The position numbers and the translations under genes are program-made. From JAJBWD01 sp041670885 (GTDB lineage: Bacteria > Bacillota > Clostridia > Clostridiales > Clostridiaceae): DNA of 7,360 nucleotides. The stretch's first letter is position 1; each line of letters opens with the position of its first letter. Below, one piece after another: positions 1 to 6,427 of the stretch. The stretch covers positions 1-7,360 of the forward strand of contig JBAXYJ010000143.1 of NCBI GenBank assembly GCA_041670885.1, in the 5' to 3' direction. The notes below the pieces were generated by a model. It did not search any database and was not told the origin of the DNA. It worked only from the letters and a program-made list of their open reading frames with translations.

Positions 1-1227
1 AAATGTGATAATAAACCTTGCACCTTTTCCCCTGCAGCTTTCAGCTTCAATAATACCACCATGGGATTCCACTATGGATTTTGCCAAGGCCAATCCAATT
101 CCTACAGAATCACTGCTGGAGTTTTTTGCTTTATAAAATCTTTTAAATATATGGGGCAGATCCTCTTCACTTATTCCCTCTCCTGTATCCTCTATTATAA
201 TTCTTCTATAAACAGGATTTTCAGAAAGCTTAATATTTATTTTCCCTCCTGATGGAGTATGTTCTATACAATTTTTTATGATATTTATAAATGATTCCTG
301 AAGCCACAGTGTGTCATGTGGAAATACTATCTGCTCTCTTTCATCAAAAATTATATTGATATTTTTCTCCATAGCTTTACTTTCTAAAGCATCTATGGAA
401 TCCTGCATAGTTTCATTTAAGCTTTGTTTTTCCTTATTAAATTCTATAGCTTTAGCATCTAATTTAGCCAGTTTAAGCAGGCTCTTAATAAGCCATGTCA
501 TCCTATTTAACTGATTTTGATTTTTAAGTAAAAATACTTCCCTTTGTTCTTTAGATATTTCCTTTTCCAGCATGATGTCATTATACACTGTCATAGACGA
601 AATAGGCGTCTTTAATTGATGGGATATATCCGCCATTAAATTTACTAAAAACTGTTTTTCTTTCTTCAGCTCAGTTAAATTATTTCTAATAATTTCTCTC
701 ATTGAATTAAAGGAAACTGCCAGCTTGGAAAAATCACCTTCCTTATTTTCATTAATAGATATATCATACTCTCCCTCAATTACCCTTTTTGCAGCAAAAG
801 TTAATCTTCTTATTTTATTATAGAAAAATGCATATTGAGTATAATTAAGGCCAAACAGTATCAATGTCATAAAAACAAATATTAAAATAACTGAGAAATT
901 ATTTTTTTTAACAGTGCTGTTCATATAGGGAAAAAGAACATTTTCTAACTTTTCATTTAATCCATATTCATTTAAAAGAGTCTTCCCTTTTAATGCCTCT
1001 TCTTCTGATATTTCTTTTGTAATAAGAGGAACTATTTCGTCTTTAAGTTCAGGATTCTTTTCTGTTATCCTCTCAGTAATGGCACCTAAGCTTTTTATAT
1101 AGTCGTCTTTCAAATTTTGATGATATAGCTTTAAAAGAAAACAAGTAAACAGCAAACATACAGTCATGGTACATAAAAGCATAAGTGAACTTATCTTTAA
1201 CTCATAATTAATAAAATACTTGTTCAT
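1..1227 (-). CDS. Sensor histidine kinase, HisKA/HATPase type, 3' end cut by window edge
   Basis: This is a membrane sensor kinase that should autophosphorylate and pass phosphate to the response regulator encoded just upstream. The frame is open for 409 codons from the ATG at 1227 to base 1. Visible parts in order are: membrane span 1 (about 12-33), a short extracytoplasmic loop (about 35-108), span 2 (about 111-128), a HAMP-like linker (130-185), and the H-box DISHQLKTPIS with phospho-acceptor H203. An N-box follows around N319 (IIKNCIEHT), then G1 DTGEGIS (347-353), an F-box (IFKRFYKAKN) and G2 GIGLALA. The frame leaves the window at GARFIITF, where such kinases normally end within a few residues, so almost nothing is missing. 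The start overlaps the regulator stop (ATGA), implying translational coupling. The family assignment is secure. The signal sensed is unknown, and the loop of about 75 residues argues against a BceS-type intramembrane sensor. Confidence 0.95.
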   Translation of the reverse strand, partial: MNKYFINYELKISSLMLLCTMTVCLLFTCFLLKLYHQNLKDDYIKSLGAITERITEKNPELKDEIVPLITKEISEEEALKGKTLLNEYGLNEKLENVLFPYMNSTVKKNNFSVILIFVFMTLILFGLNYTQYAFFYNKIRRLTFAAKRVIEGEYDISINENKEGDFSKLAVSFNSMREIIRNNLTELKKEKQFLVNLMADISHQLKTPISSMTVYNDIMLEKEISKEQREVFLLKNQNQLNRMTWLIKSLLKLAKLDAKAIEFNKEKQSLNETMQDSIDALESKAMEKNINIIFDEREQIVFPHDTLWLQESFINIIKNCIEHTPSGGKINIKLSENPVYRRIIIEDTGEGISEEDLPHIFKRFYKAKNSSSDSVGIGLALAKSIVESHGGIIEAESCRGKGARFIITF

Positions 1228-1925
1228 ATACTCTGCTCCTTATTAACAATCTGATTCCACTTATAACCCAGGCCCCTTTGATTTACAATATATACCGGAG
1301 CTTTAGGATCTTCTTCTATTTTTTCTCTTATTCTCTTAATATAAACAGATAAAGTATTAGTATCAAAAAAGGCTTCTCCATCCATTAATTCACTTAGTAT
1401 TTCATCTCTTTTCATTAATACCTGGGGCTTACTCATAAAAATCAGTAAAAGCCTGTATTCCTGAGCTGTAAGAATAATTTGATTCCCATTTTTCCATACA
1501 ACAGCTTTCAAATTATCCACAACTATATTTCCGCTTTTTAAAATATTGCAAGCTGTGGTGCTTTTGCTGCTCCTTCTTATTAATGCTTTTATTCTGGACA
1601 ATAACTCTCTTACCCTGAAAGGTTTTGTTATATAATCATCTCCGCCTATTTCAAGTCCTAAAACTATATTTACTTCCTCATCCAGTGCTGTTAAAAATAT
1701 TATAGGAACATCACTTTTTATTCTTAAATATTTACACAGTTCATAGCCTGATCCATCCGGTAAATTAATATCCAGTAAAATCAAATCCGGCTTATCCGAT
1801 CCAAATAACTCTTTTGCTTCTTCTACTTTGGATGCTCTATTAACCTGATAGCCTTCATCCTTTAAAGTAAATTCTATGCCCATAGCCAGGGCTTCATCAT
1901 CTTCCACTAATAATATCCTGTTCAT
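1224..1925 (-). CDS. OmpR/PhoB-family response regulator
   Basis: This is a two-component DNA-binding regulator, partner of the kinase that overlaps its stop codon by 4 bp. It has 233 residues from the ATG at 1925. The receiver domain spans about 2-115 and has the acidic pair D9/D10 (LLVEDDE), phospho-acceptor D52 (LLDINLPDG), switch T79 and conserved K101 (ITKPF). The winged-helix Trans_reg_C domain spans about 135-226 and ends in the typical RGLGYKW. The longer frame starts with GTG at 1934, but that codon lies inside the ribosome binding site AGAGGTG. That site sits 6 nt before the ATG at 1925, so the ATG is the better start. By analogy with similar modules it probably controls the exporter genes upstream; this is inference. 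Confidence 0.95.
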   Translation of the reverse strand: MNRILLVEDDEALAMGIEFTLKDEGYQVNRASKVEEAKELFGSDKPDLILLDINLPDGSGYELCKYLRIKSDVPIIFLTALDEEVNIVLGLEIGGDDYITKPFRVRELLSRIKALIRRSSKSTTACNILKSGNIVVDNLKAVVWKNGNQIILTAQEYRLLLIFMSKPQVLMKRDEILSELMDGEAFFDTNTLSVYIKRIREKIEEDPKAPVYIVNQRGLGYKWNQIVNKEQSI

Positions 1926-1955
1926 ATATTTCACCTCTTTATCTGGTATATTTAT

Positions 1956-1984
1956 ATAATAGCCTAACTACAAATAAATGTCAT
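1956..1984 (-). promoter_or_regulatory. Candidate sigma-A promoter for the regulator/kinase pair
   Basis: On the minus strand, ATGACA (1984-1979, 5/6 to TTGACA) lies 17 bp before TATTAT (1961-1956, 5/6 to TATAAT). This places a transcript start near 1949, about 25 nt before the regulator ATG. The -35 box sits inside the right half of the 1972-2014 palindrome. This would let the two-component genes be made independently of the exporter transcript. It is based on consensus matching only. Confidence 0.45.
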
Positions 1985-2014
1985 GGCTTTATATTACTGC
2001 CATGACATTTATTT
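1972..2014 (-). terminator. Perfect 16-bp hairpin after permease gene, probable (weak) terminator
   Basis: Arms at 1972-1987 and 1999-2014 are perfectly complementary over 16 bp, with an 11-nt loop (1988-1998). The hairpin begins 3 nt after the permease stop at 2018. In the minus-strand transcript the 3' arm ends in AUUUAUUU followed by GUAGUU, so the U-tract is interrupted and the stem is AT-rich with a GCC/GGC core next to the loop. It could end or thin out the exporter transcript before the regulator genes, or protect the mRNA 3' end. Complete termination is uncertain. Confidence 0.6.
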
Positions 2015-2017
2015 CTA

Positions 2018-4513
2018 TTAGTAATCTTCTCTGACTACATCAATTAAATTTTCTTTTTTTATTCTGGACAGTGGGGATAAAACTGATATATATGATATTA
2101 CTATTGCTGCAATTCCTGCAACGGCCATGGCATTCCAGGGAATACTCCAGGTAAATTCCCTTACATTGTAAAAGCCTTTAAACATTATATAGGATAATCC
2201 GCAGCCTATAATAGAACCATATACAGCTCCTGCTATGCCGTATAGTAATCCTTCCAGTACAATCATTTTCTTCAAACCCTTTTGAGTCAGGCCTATGGAT
2301 TTTAATGCAGCAAATTCTCTTCTTCTTAATATTATATTTGTTGTTATTGTATTTATAATATTAACACTGCCAATTAGAGAAACCACTATGACAAATCCAT
2401 ATATAAGTATTTCAACCATTAGTATAGCTGTCTTTGCCTGCTTATTTCCGTCTATATTATCTATAACCTTTAATAATGCACTGGATTTTATAACATCTTC
2501 TATCTGGGATTTTGCTGTTTCCTCATCCTTTATATCTTTAATGGATATATTTAATCTTGCAGGATTGATGTTCTTTTCTCCCATTAATTTTTTAGCCATG
2601 CTTTCCGTGGTTATTATTTTTAATGTACTTTGATCTCCATTAAAATCAAAGGGTTCATCATAAGCTATGCCCATAATTTTAACTTTCACTGCATTACCTT
2701 TCCCAAATTGAATATTTTGTTTTGAAGACCCATCATACTGAATATATATTTCATCTCCTACATTTAAATCAGCCACTGGTCCCAGGTAGCTATTTTTTGT
2801 TTTTGGATTATATATTCGGTTTTTACCGATTATTATTACTCCATTTTCATTATCTAACTTCTGCTCATCAATACTCCCTGATTTTAAATACTTTTTAGCA
2901 GCACTAATTGAATTACTGTCATAAACTAAAAGAGAGCTTTCCATAAGTGATTTCTCACTGCCATTTACTTCCGCTTTTTTATATATATCTGTTCTCATTT
3001 CTTTGATTTTAGTAATTTCTCTGTTTTGATCTATAGCTGCATGGAAAGAATAAGAATCATATTGTTTATATACCTTATCTACCACTTTAAGTGATTTTAT
3101 ATTTTGAACCAGATTATCATCTATTAAATCTTTCTGTTTACTTCCCCCATCTTCCATAACTGAAAAGTGAATATTTTTCGATTCATTAAGACTGTTTGAT
3201 ATATGCAGTGTCATATCCATAAAGGATTTAAATGCAACAAACAGTACAACACTTATTATTATTGAAAAAACAGTAATTCTATATCTTTTTCTATTCCTTT
3301 TTATATTTTTAGAAGCCATTGCTCCTTCAAAGCCAAATATTTTTTGAACTATTGTGTTTTTTCTCCTTTTTATTTTTTCCTTTGTAATAGATGCTCTGCT
3401 GCTTATAGCTATAAGAGGTGAAATCCTTCCTGCGTAAAATGCGGGTATTAATGCTGAAATGTATATAGATACTATTCCTACTACGCCGCTTATTAACATA
3501 ATTTTGGAATCTAATACTACTTTCATAGGCATAACTGAATCCGCACCAATTAATTTAAATACAAAGTTTATACCGTAGATAGCTATAATTCCGCATAGAA
3601 GTCCTATTGGAACACCTATTAAAGCCAAGATAGTTGCTTCCCGCAGCACAATTTTTCTAATTTGTTTTGGAGTTGCTCCTACTGCTCTTAAAAGTCCAAA
3701 CTGCTTGATTCTTTCCACTACACTGATTTGAAAGGAATTATATATTACAGCTATTGTTGATATTACCACTATTCCTATTATTATGAAAAGAACTGTGTAT
3801 ATACCGCTATTCATTGAAGCATTGTTTCCTGCTCCCTCCATGGTAAGTACATATTCGTTTAGCTGATATTTACCTAACTTACCTAATTTACTTAGTTCAT
3901 CTACAGCAGCTTTTATCTTTGTTTTTGAGCTTATTTCTGCTAACAATACTGAATTTTTCTTATCTATACTATTACTTTTGCACAATATTACAGCTTTACC
4001 ATCCATCTGGTTTTTTATGTTATCTTCCAATATACCTACAAGTGTATATTCTTTGTTATCAAATTTAATTTTGCTGCCAATTTTAGCCTTACTGTCTATT
4101 TCAGACAAGGACCACTTTTCCATAGCTGCTTCATTTTCATTCTTAGGAAGTCTGCCCTTTTCTACCTTGTACGGGAGAAGCTCTAAAGCTTTATCTGTGG
4201 CAGATATTTGTGTAACCTTTATTTTCCCGCCTAAATTTTCTTCCTTACCTTCGCTGTAAAATCCATACCTGGATACTTTAGGGTTATTAATTACTTTTGA
4301 AACTAAGCTGTCATCAGCATTAGAATAGGCTATATGCCAGGATCCATATGTGCTTTTCATACTTTCTATCTGCATTTTCTGCACTCCATTGACGAAAAGC
4401 CCTATTGTACATATTAATGCAACAGATAAAATTATCCCTATAATAGTAAGCAAGCTTCTTTTCTTATTAGCTTTTAAATACTTTCCGGTAAGCTGTACAT
4501 AACTGCTTAACAT
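2018..4513 (-). CDS. ABC transporter permease with two FtsX domains (MacB/LolE-like, 831 aa)
   Basis: This is the membrane subunit of an ABC transporter, working with the ATPase encoded just upstream. Residues 20-43 form span 1 and are followed by a large extracytoplasmic MacB_PCD-like region (about 45-235). Spans 2-4 (about 237-258, 292-320, 336-360) make the first FtsX domain, with the typical cytoplasmic motif ERIKQFGLLRAVGATPKQI (267-285). Span 5 (about 412-432) starts the second half, with an outside domain at about 435-690. Spans 6-8 (about 696-722, 750-777, 790-815) then carry the second motif, RRREFAALKSIGLTQKGL (730-747). Eight spans with two outside domains is a tandem duplication of the MacB plan, unlike 10-span BceB. 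The start overlaps the ATPase stop by 7 bp (ATGTTAA), and its own ribosome site (CAGGT) is weak, which suggests coupling. Export or mechanotransmission of a peptide, antibiotic or lipoprotein-like substrate is possible; the real substrate is unknown. Confidence 0.93.
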   Translation of the reverse strand: MLSSYVQLTGKYLKANKKRSLLTIIGIILSVALICTIGLFVNGVQKMQIESMKSTYGSWHIAYSNADDSLVSKVINNPKVSRYGFYSEGKEENLGGKIKVTQISATDKALELLPYKVEKGRLPKNENEAAMEKWSLSEIDSKAKIGSKIKFDNKEYTLVGILEDNIKNQMDGKAVILCKSNSIDKKNSVLLAEISSKTKIKAAVDELSKLGKLGKYQLNEYVLTMEGAGNNASMNSGIYTVLFIIIGIVVISTIAVIYNSFQISVVERIKQFGLLRAVGATPKQIRKIVLREATILALIGVPIGLLCGIIAIYGINFVFKLIGADSVMPMKVVLDSKIMLISGVVGIVSIYISALIPAFYAGRISPLIAISSRASITKEKIKRRKNTIVQKIFGFEGAMASKNIKRNRKRYRITVFSIIISVVLFVAFKSFMDMTLHISNSLNESKNIHFSVMEDGGSKQKDLIDDNLVQNIKSLKVVDKVYKQYDSYSFHAAIDQNREITKIKEMRTDIYKKAEVNGSEKSLMESSLLVYDSNSISAAKKYLKSGSIDEQKLDNENGVIIIGKNRIYNPKTKNSYLGPVADLNVGDEIYIQYDGSSKQNIQFGKGNAVKVKIMGIAYDEPFDFNGDQSTLKIITTESMAKKLMGEKNINPARLNISIKDIKDEETAKSQIEDVIKSSALLKVIDNIDGNKQAKTAILMVEILIYGFVIVVSLIGSVNIINTITTNIILRRREFAALKSIGLTQKGLKKMIVLEGLLYGIAGAVYGSIIGCGLSYIMFKGFYNVREFTWSIPWNAMAVAGIAAIVISYISVLSPLSRIKKENLIDVVREDY

Positions 4514-5208
4514 TGTTTTATGACCTGATTTCTTAAATATTTGTCAGAAACAATCTGGCCATCTTCAATGTTTATTACTCTATCTGCCATGGAGGCTATA
4601 TTAATATCATGAGTAATAAGTATTAATGTCTGATTATACTTTTTTGCTGTAAGCTTTAAAAGTTCAATAACTTCCCTGGAATTTTTACTGTCCAGATTAC
4701 CAGTAGGCTCATCTGCAAGTATTATTGAAGGCTTATTTAAAAGTGCCCTTCCTATGGATACCCTTTGCTGCTGTCCTCCTGATAATTCTGAAGGAAGATG
4801 ATTTTTTCTATCTTTTAATCCTAATATTCCAATAATATCTTCCAAATAATTTTTATCTACTTTATCATTATCTAAGAGTGCCGGCAAAGCTATATTTTCC
4901 TCTACATCCAAAACAGGAATCAGATTAAAAAACTGAAATACGAATCCAATTTTCCTTCTTCTAAATATTGCTAAATTTTCTTCCTTGTAATCATAAATGC
5001 TTTCTCCATCAATAATCACCCTTCCCTCTGTGGGTCTGTCTAACCCTCCAAGCAGATGAAGAAGGGTGCTTTTACCAGAACCGGAAGCACCAACTATTGC
5101 AACAAATTCACCCTTACAAACAGATAAATTTATATTTTTCAGCGCCTCCACCTTATTTTCATTGCTGCCATAAGTTTTATTTAAGTTTTCAACCTTTAAA
5201 ATTTCCAT
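4507..5208 (-). CDS. ABC transporter ATP-binding protein, LolD/MacB type
   Basis: This is the cytoplasmic ATPase that drives the neighbouring FtsX-domain permease. The 233-residue protein has Walker A GASGSGKST (40-48), Q-loop Q92 (FVFQFFNLIP), signature LSGGQQQR (142-149), Walker B IILADEP with catalytic E167, and switch H200 (LITHD). The sequence is typical of the MacB/LolD/FtsE branch (GGLDRPTEG, NLIPVLDVEEN, DEPTGNLDS). A frame open to an ATG at 5241 exists, but AGGAG at 5220-5216 lies 7 nt before the ATG at 5208, and the candidate -10 box at 5253-5248 would start the transcript at about 5241. The shorter start is therefore chosen. The gene is first in the exporter transcript and overlaps the permease gene by 7 bp. 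Confidence 0.95.
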   Translation of the reverse strand: MEILKVENLNKTYGSNENKVEALKNINLSVCKGEFVAIVGASGSGKSTLLHLLGGLDRPTEGRVIIDGESIYDYKEENLAIFRRRKIGFVFQFFNLIPVLDVEENIALPALLDNDKVDKNYLEDIIGILGLKDRKNHLPSELSGGQQQRVSIGRALLNKPSIILADEPTGNLDSKNSREVIELLKLTAKKYNQTLILITHDINIASMADRVINIEDGQIVSDKYLRNQVIKQC

Positions 5209-5247
5209 TTTATCTCTCCTAACTTTGTTTATCATTTCCATGTTTAC

Positions 5248-5276
5248 ATTATACTTTGCTTTTACATTTTACTCCA
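5248..5276 (-). promoter_or_regulatory. Candidate promoter of the exporter genes
   Basis: A perfect TATAAT (5253-5248) has a poor -35 match, TGGAGT (5276-5271, 3/6), 17 bp upstream. A strong -10 with a weak -35 is what one expects of an activator-dependent promoter such as one under an OmpR-type regulator. The predicted transcript start is near 5241, giving a leader of about 33 nt before the ATPase ATG. It lies downstream of the terminator at 5341-5394, so the exporter is transcribed separately from the metal gene cluster. Confidence 0.5.
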
Positions 5277-5286
5277 TATCACCTGA

Positions 5287-5313
5287 CTTACAAACAAGGA
5301 GGCTTATCTTACA
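5287..5313 (-). promoter_or_regulatory. TGTAAG direct repeats, possible response-regulator operator
   Basis: Minus-strand TGTAAG occurs at 5313-5308 and again at 5292-5287, 21 bp apart (two helical turns), just upstream of the weak -35 at 5276-5271. Two further TGTAAA copies lie in the spacer (5266-5261) and just after the -10 (5248-5243). OmpR-family regulators usually bind same-face direct repeats beside weak -35 boxes, so the position is right. The motif is short and AT-rich, so chance occurrence is possible. Confidence 0.25.
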
Positions 5314-5340
5314 GTTTAGTAATATAAAAAAAATTTAGGG

Positions 5341-5394
5341 TAAATAAAAAGCATGAAGAAACGTAAGATATAATCTTGCTTTCCTCCATGCTTT
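5341..5394 (-). terminator. Intrinsic terminator after the second NifX-like gene
   Basis: A long imperfect hairpin spans 5348-5394. The outer 8-bp stem is AAAGCATG/CATGCTTT (5348-5355 with 5387-5394). Inside it, a 14-position helix (5356-5369 with 5373-5386) has three mismatches and a tight loop around 5370-5372. In the minus-strand transcript the 3' arm runs straight into UUUUUAUUUA (down to 5341), a good rho-independent tail. It ends the transcript of the gene at 5448-5816 and insulates the exporter genes. Confidence 0.8.
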
Positions 5395-5402
5395 ACTACA
5401 AC

Positions 5403-5426
5403 CTTTGTTTTCTAATTATAACAAAG
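5403..5426. repeat. Small inverted repeat CTTTGTT/AACAAAG
   Basis: A perfect 7-bp inverted repeat (5403-5409 and 5420-5426, 10-nt loop) lies between the stop codon at 5448 and the main terminator. It has no U-tract of its own on the minus strand. It may be an accessory 3'-end hairpin or may be chance in AT-rich DNA. Confidence 0.35.
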
Positions 5427-5447
5427 ATAATATTGATGCCTTAATCA

Positions 5448-5816
5448 CTAATGATGATGATCACTGCATTCCTCTGTTCCCTCATAGTTTCTCAATAATT
5501 TTAATGAGTTTTTTTCCATTAATTCCAGAGCATTTTGAACTAAATTATGATCGCCTATAAATCTTGTTACACAAGCATCTGCTAATATATCAAATGCTAA
5601 AGGCTTTATTTTACCTGTTATTAAAGCCTCACAATCATACTTTAATACTTCCTTGGCTAAATTTTCTCCAGTTGAGCTTTCTGATAATTCATTATTTTTG
5701 ACAGCTGTAATACCCAAATCATCCATATTAACAATAAGTAAATATAAGCATTGTTCAAATTCTTCAGATACCTTACTGTCCAAGTTTTTGCCATCTGCCG
5801 CTACTGCAATATTCAT
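5448..5816 (-). CDS. Divergent NifX/NifB-family (FeMo-cofactor-binding-like) protein with CSDHHH tail
   Basis: This is a small cytoplasmic protein of the dinitrogenase iron-molybdenum cofactor family (PF02579-like, RNase H-like fold). The family binds or carries iron-sulfur or Fe-Mo clusters, and most clostridial copies have no proven role. It has 122 residues, near family length. The family start MNIAVAADGK is clear, as is the later (L/I)ITGKI.P.AF pattern (65-75), where the AGGMG-type loop normally sits. The usual SGHFG motif is absent (DSKVSEEFEQC instead), so cluster binding may differ. The C-terminus adds C117 and H120-H122, a likely metal-ligand tail. The ribosome site GAGGGA precedes the ATG. 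The gene has its own candidate promoter at 5863-5892 and a terminator at 5341-5394. Confidence 0.8.
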   Translation of the reverse strand: MNIAVAADGKNLDSKVSEEFEQCLYLLIVNMDDLGITAVKNNELSESSTGENLAKEVLKYDCEALITGKIKPLAFDILADACVTRFIGDHNLVQNALELMEKNSLKLLRNYEGTEECSDHHH

Positions 5817-5862
5817 TTTTATCCCTCACTTTACATATTTTGATTAATAAAATAATTTTTTT

Positions 5863-5892
5863 ATTATAAGTAATATGGTCATTAATAGTCTA
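5863..5892 (-). promoter_or_regulatory. Candidate promoter for the second NifX-like gene
   Basis: TAGACT (5892-5887, 4/6 to TTGACA) lies 18 bp before a perfect TATAAT (5868-5863) on the minus strand. The predicted start is near 5856, leaving about 40 nt of leader before the ATG at 5816. No terminator is visible between the DUF134 stop (5975) and here, so read-through from the upstream operon is also possible. Confidence 0.4.
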
Positions 5893-5948
5893 TGTTCCTC
5901 TTTCTTCACTATTATTTAAAGAAACTACTTTACCAGTTTACTCTCTCC
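5890..5948 (-). pseudogene. Possible decayed 5' end of a MOSC-domain gene
   Basis: Between the DUF134 stop and the second NifX-like gene, the minus strand holds GGAGAGAG (5948-5941). Where the start codon should fall (5937-5935, 7 nt after GGAG) there is ACT instead of ATG. It is followed by the codons GKVVSLNNSEERGT and a TAG (5892-5890). This closely resembles the family N-terminus of stand-alone MOSC proteins in anaerobes (of the form GKVvavn.SEkkGT), which bind or deliver Mo-cofactor sulfur. Start codon loss plus an early stop, with nothing recognisable afterwards, suggests a relic after deletion. The match is short (about 14 codons) and rests on memory of the family pattern, so it remains a hypothesis. 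Confidence 0.35.
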
Positions 5949-5974
5949 ATTTTTTAAAATTTTTGCCAGCTAAA

Positions 5975-6427
5975 TCATCTATCACTTTCACTGTTCCTAC
6001 TGCATATTTTTTGGCAAAAACTACTTTTTTTACTACACATCACATTACTTGACCCACATTCTGGGCAAATCCTTCTATCTTCTTCATATTTTATTTCATA
6101 TATATTGCCACAGGCTATACAACTGAATTGACATACATTTCTTGTATAGTTTCCACCACTTATATTTATTGCCTTTCCTTCTATAATAGCAGTTGCAATC
6201 TTTTTTCTTGCTCTATCAATTATATTTTGAAAAGTTTGTCTTGAAACGTGCATTTTTTCAGCACATTCTTCCTGATTTAAATCTTCAATATCTTTTAGTC
6301 TCATTGCTTCAAGCTCTTCGACCTTTATTATTATATCTTCTATTTCACATTTTCTTCTGCCTGCCGGTATAAAGTATGTATATTCCGGTAAGTTTTCTAC
6401 TCTTCTATACTTGATTGGTCTTGGCAT
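5975..6427 (-). CDS. DUF134-family HTH protein with C-terminal zinc ribbon
   Basis: This is a probable DNA-binding protein of the DUF134 family (PF02001), often found next to NifX/NifB-like genes in anaerobes; its target is unknown. It has 150 residues. The N-terminus MPRPIKYRRV, the block around IPAGRRKCE and the VEELEAMRLKD motif are family hallmarks. A sigma-70 region 4-like helix-turn-helix lies at about 50-78 (QEECAEKMHVSRQTFQNII). The C-terminal part (99-142) adds a zinc-ribbon pattern, C103-x2-C106 and C121-PE-C124, plus extra C99, C131, C138 and C142, so metal or redox sensing is possible. GGGAGG lies 7 nt before the ATG. The first 31 bp overlap the end of the Fur gene, so both are on one mRNA and probably coupled in translation. 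Confidence 0.88.
   Translation of the reverse strand: MPRPIKYRRVENLPEYTYFIPAGRRKCEIEDIIIKVEELEAMRLKDIEDLNQEECAEKMHVSRQTFQNIIDRARKKIATAIIEGKAINISGGNYTRNVCQFSCIACGNIYEIKYEEDRRICPECGSSNVMCSKKSSFCQKICSRNSESDR

Noticed and set aside
61..514. Plus-strand frames at 61-252 and 311-514
   Set aside because: They lie antisense to the well-supported kinase gene (H-box, N-box, G-boxes) and show no recognisable domain.
1926..1934. GTG start giving a 236-residue response regulator
   Set aside because: The GTG is part of the ribosome binding site AGAGGTG, which is correctly placed for the ATG at 1925.
2295..4259. Plus-strand frames at 2295-2633 and 3978-4259
   Set aside because: They are antisense to the permease gene. 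Their hydrophobic appearance mirrors the AT-rich coding strand.
5209..5241. ATG at 5241 giving a 244-residue ATPase
   Set aside because: It has no ribosome site and sits at the predicted transcript start, whereas AGGAG precedes the ATG at 5208 and homologues start there. A leaderless start cannot be strictly excluded.
5653..5847. Plus-strand frame of 64 codons
   Set aside because: It is antisense to the second NifX-like gene, with no domain or ribosome site of note.
5838..5870. AT-rich inverted sequence (ATAAT/ATTAT) as a Fur box before the second NifX-like gene
   Set aside because: It is low-complexity A/T sequence and lacks the GATAAT...ATTATC pattern clearly enough to call an operator.
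5893..5974. Terminator directly after the DUF134 gene
   Set aside because: Only A/T self-complementary runs are present. No GC-containing stem followed by a U-tract was found.
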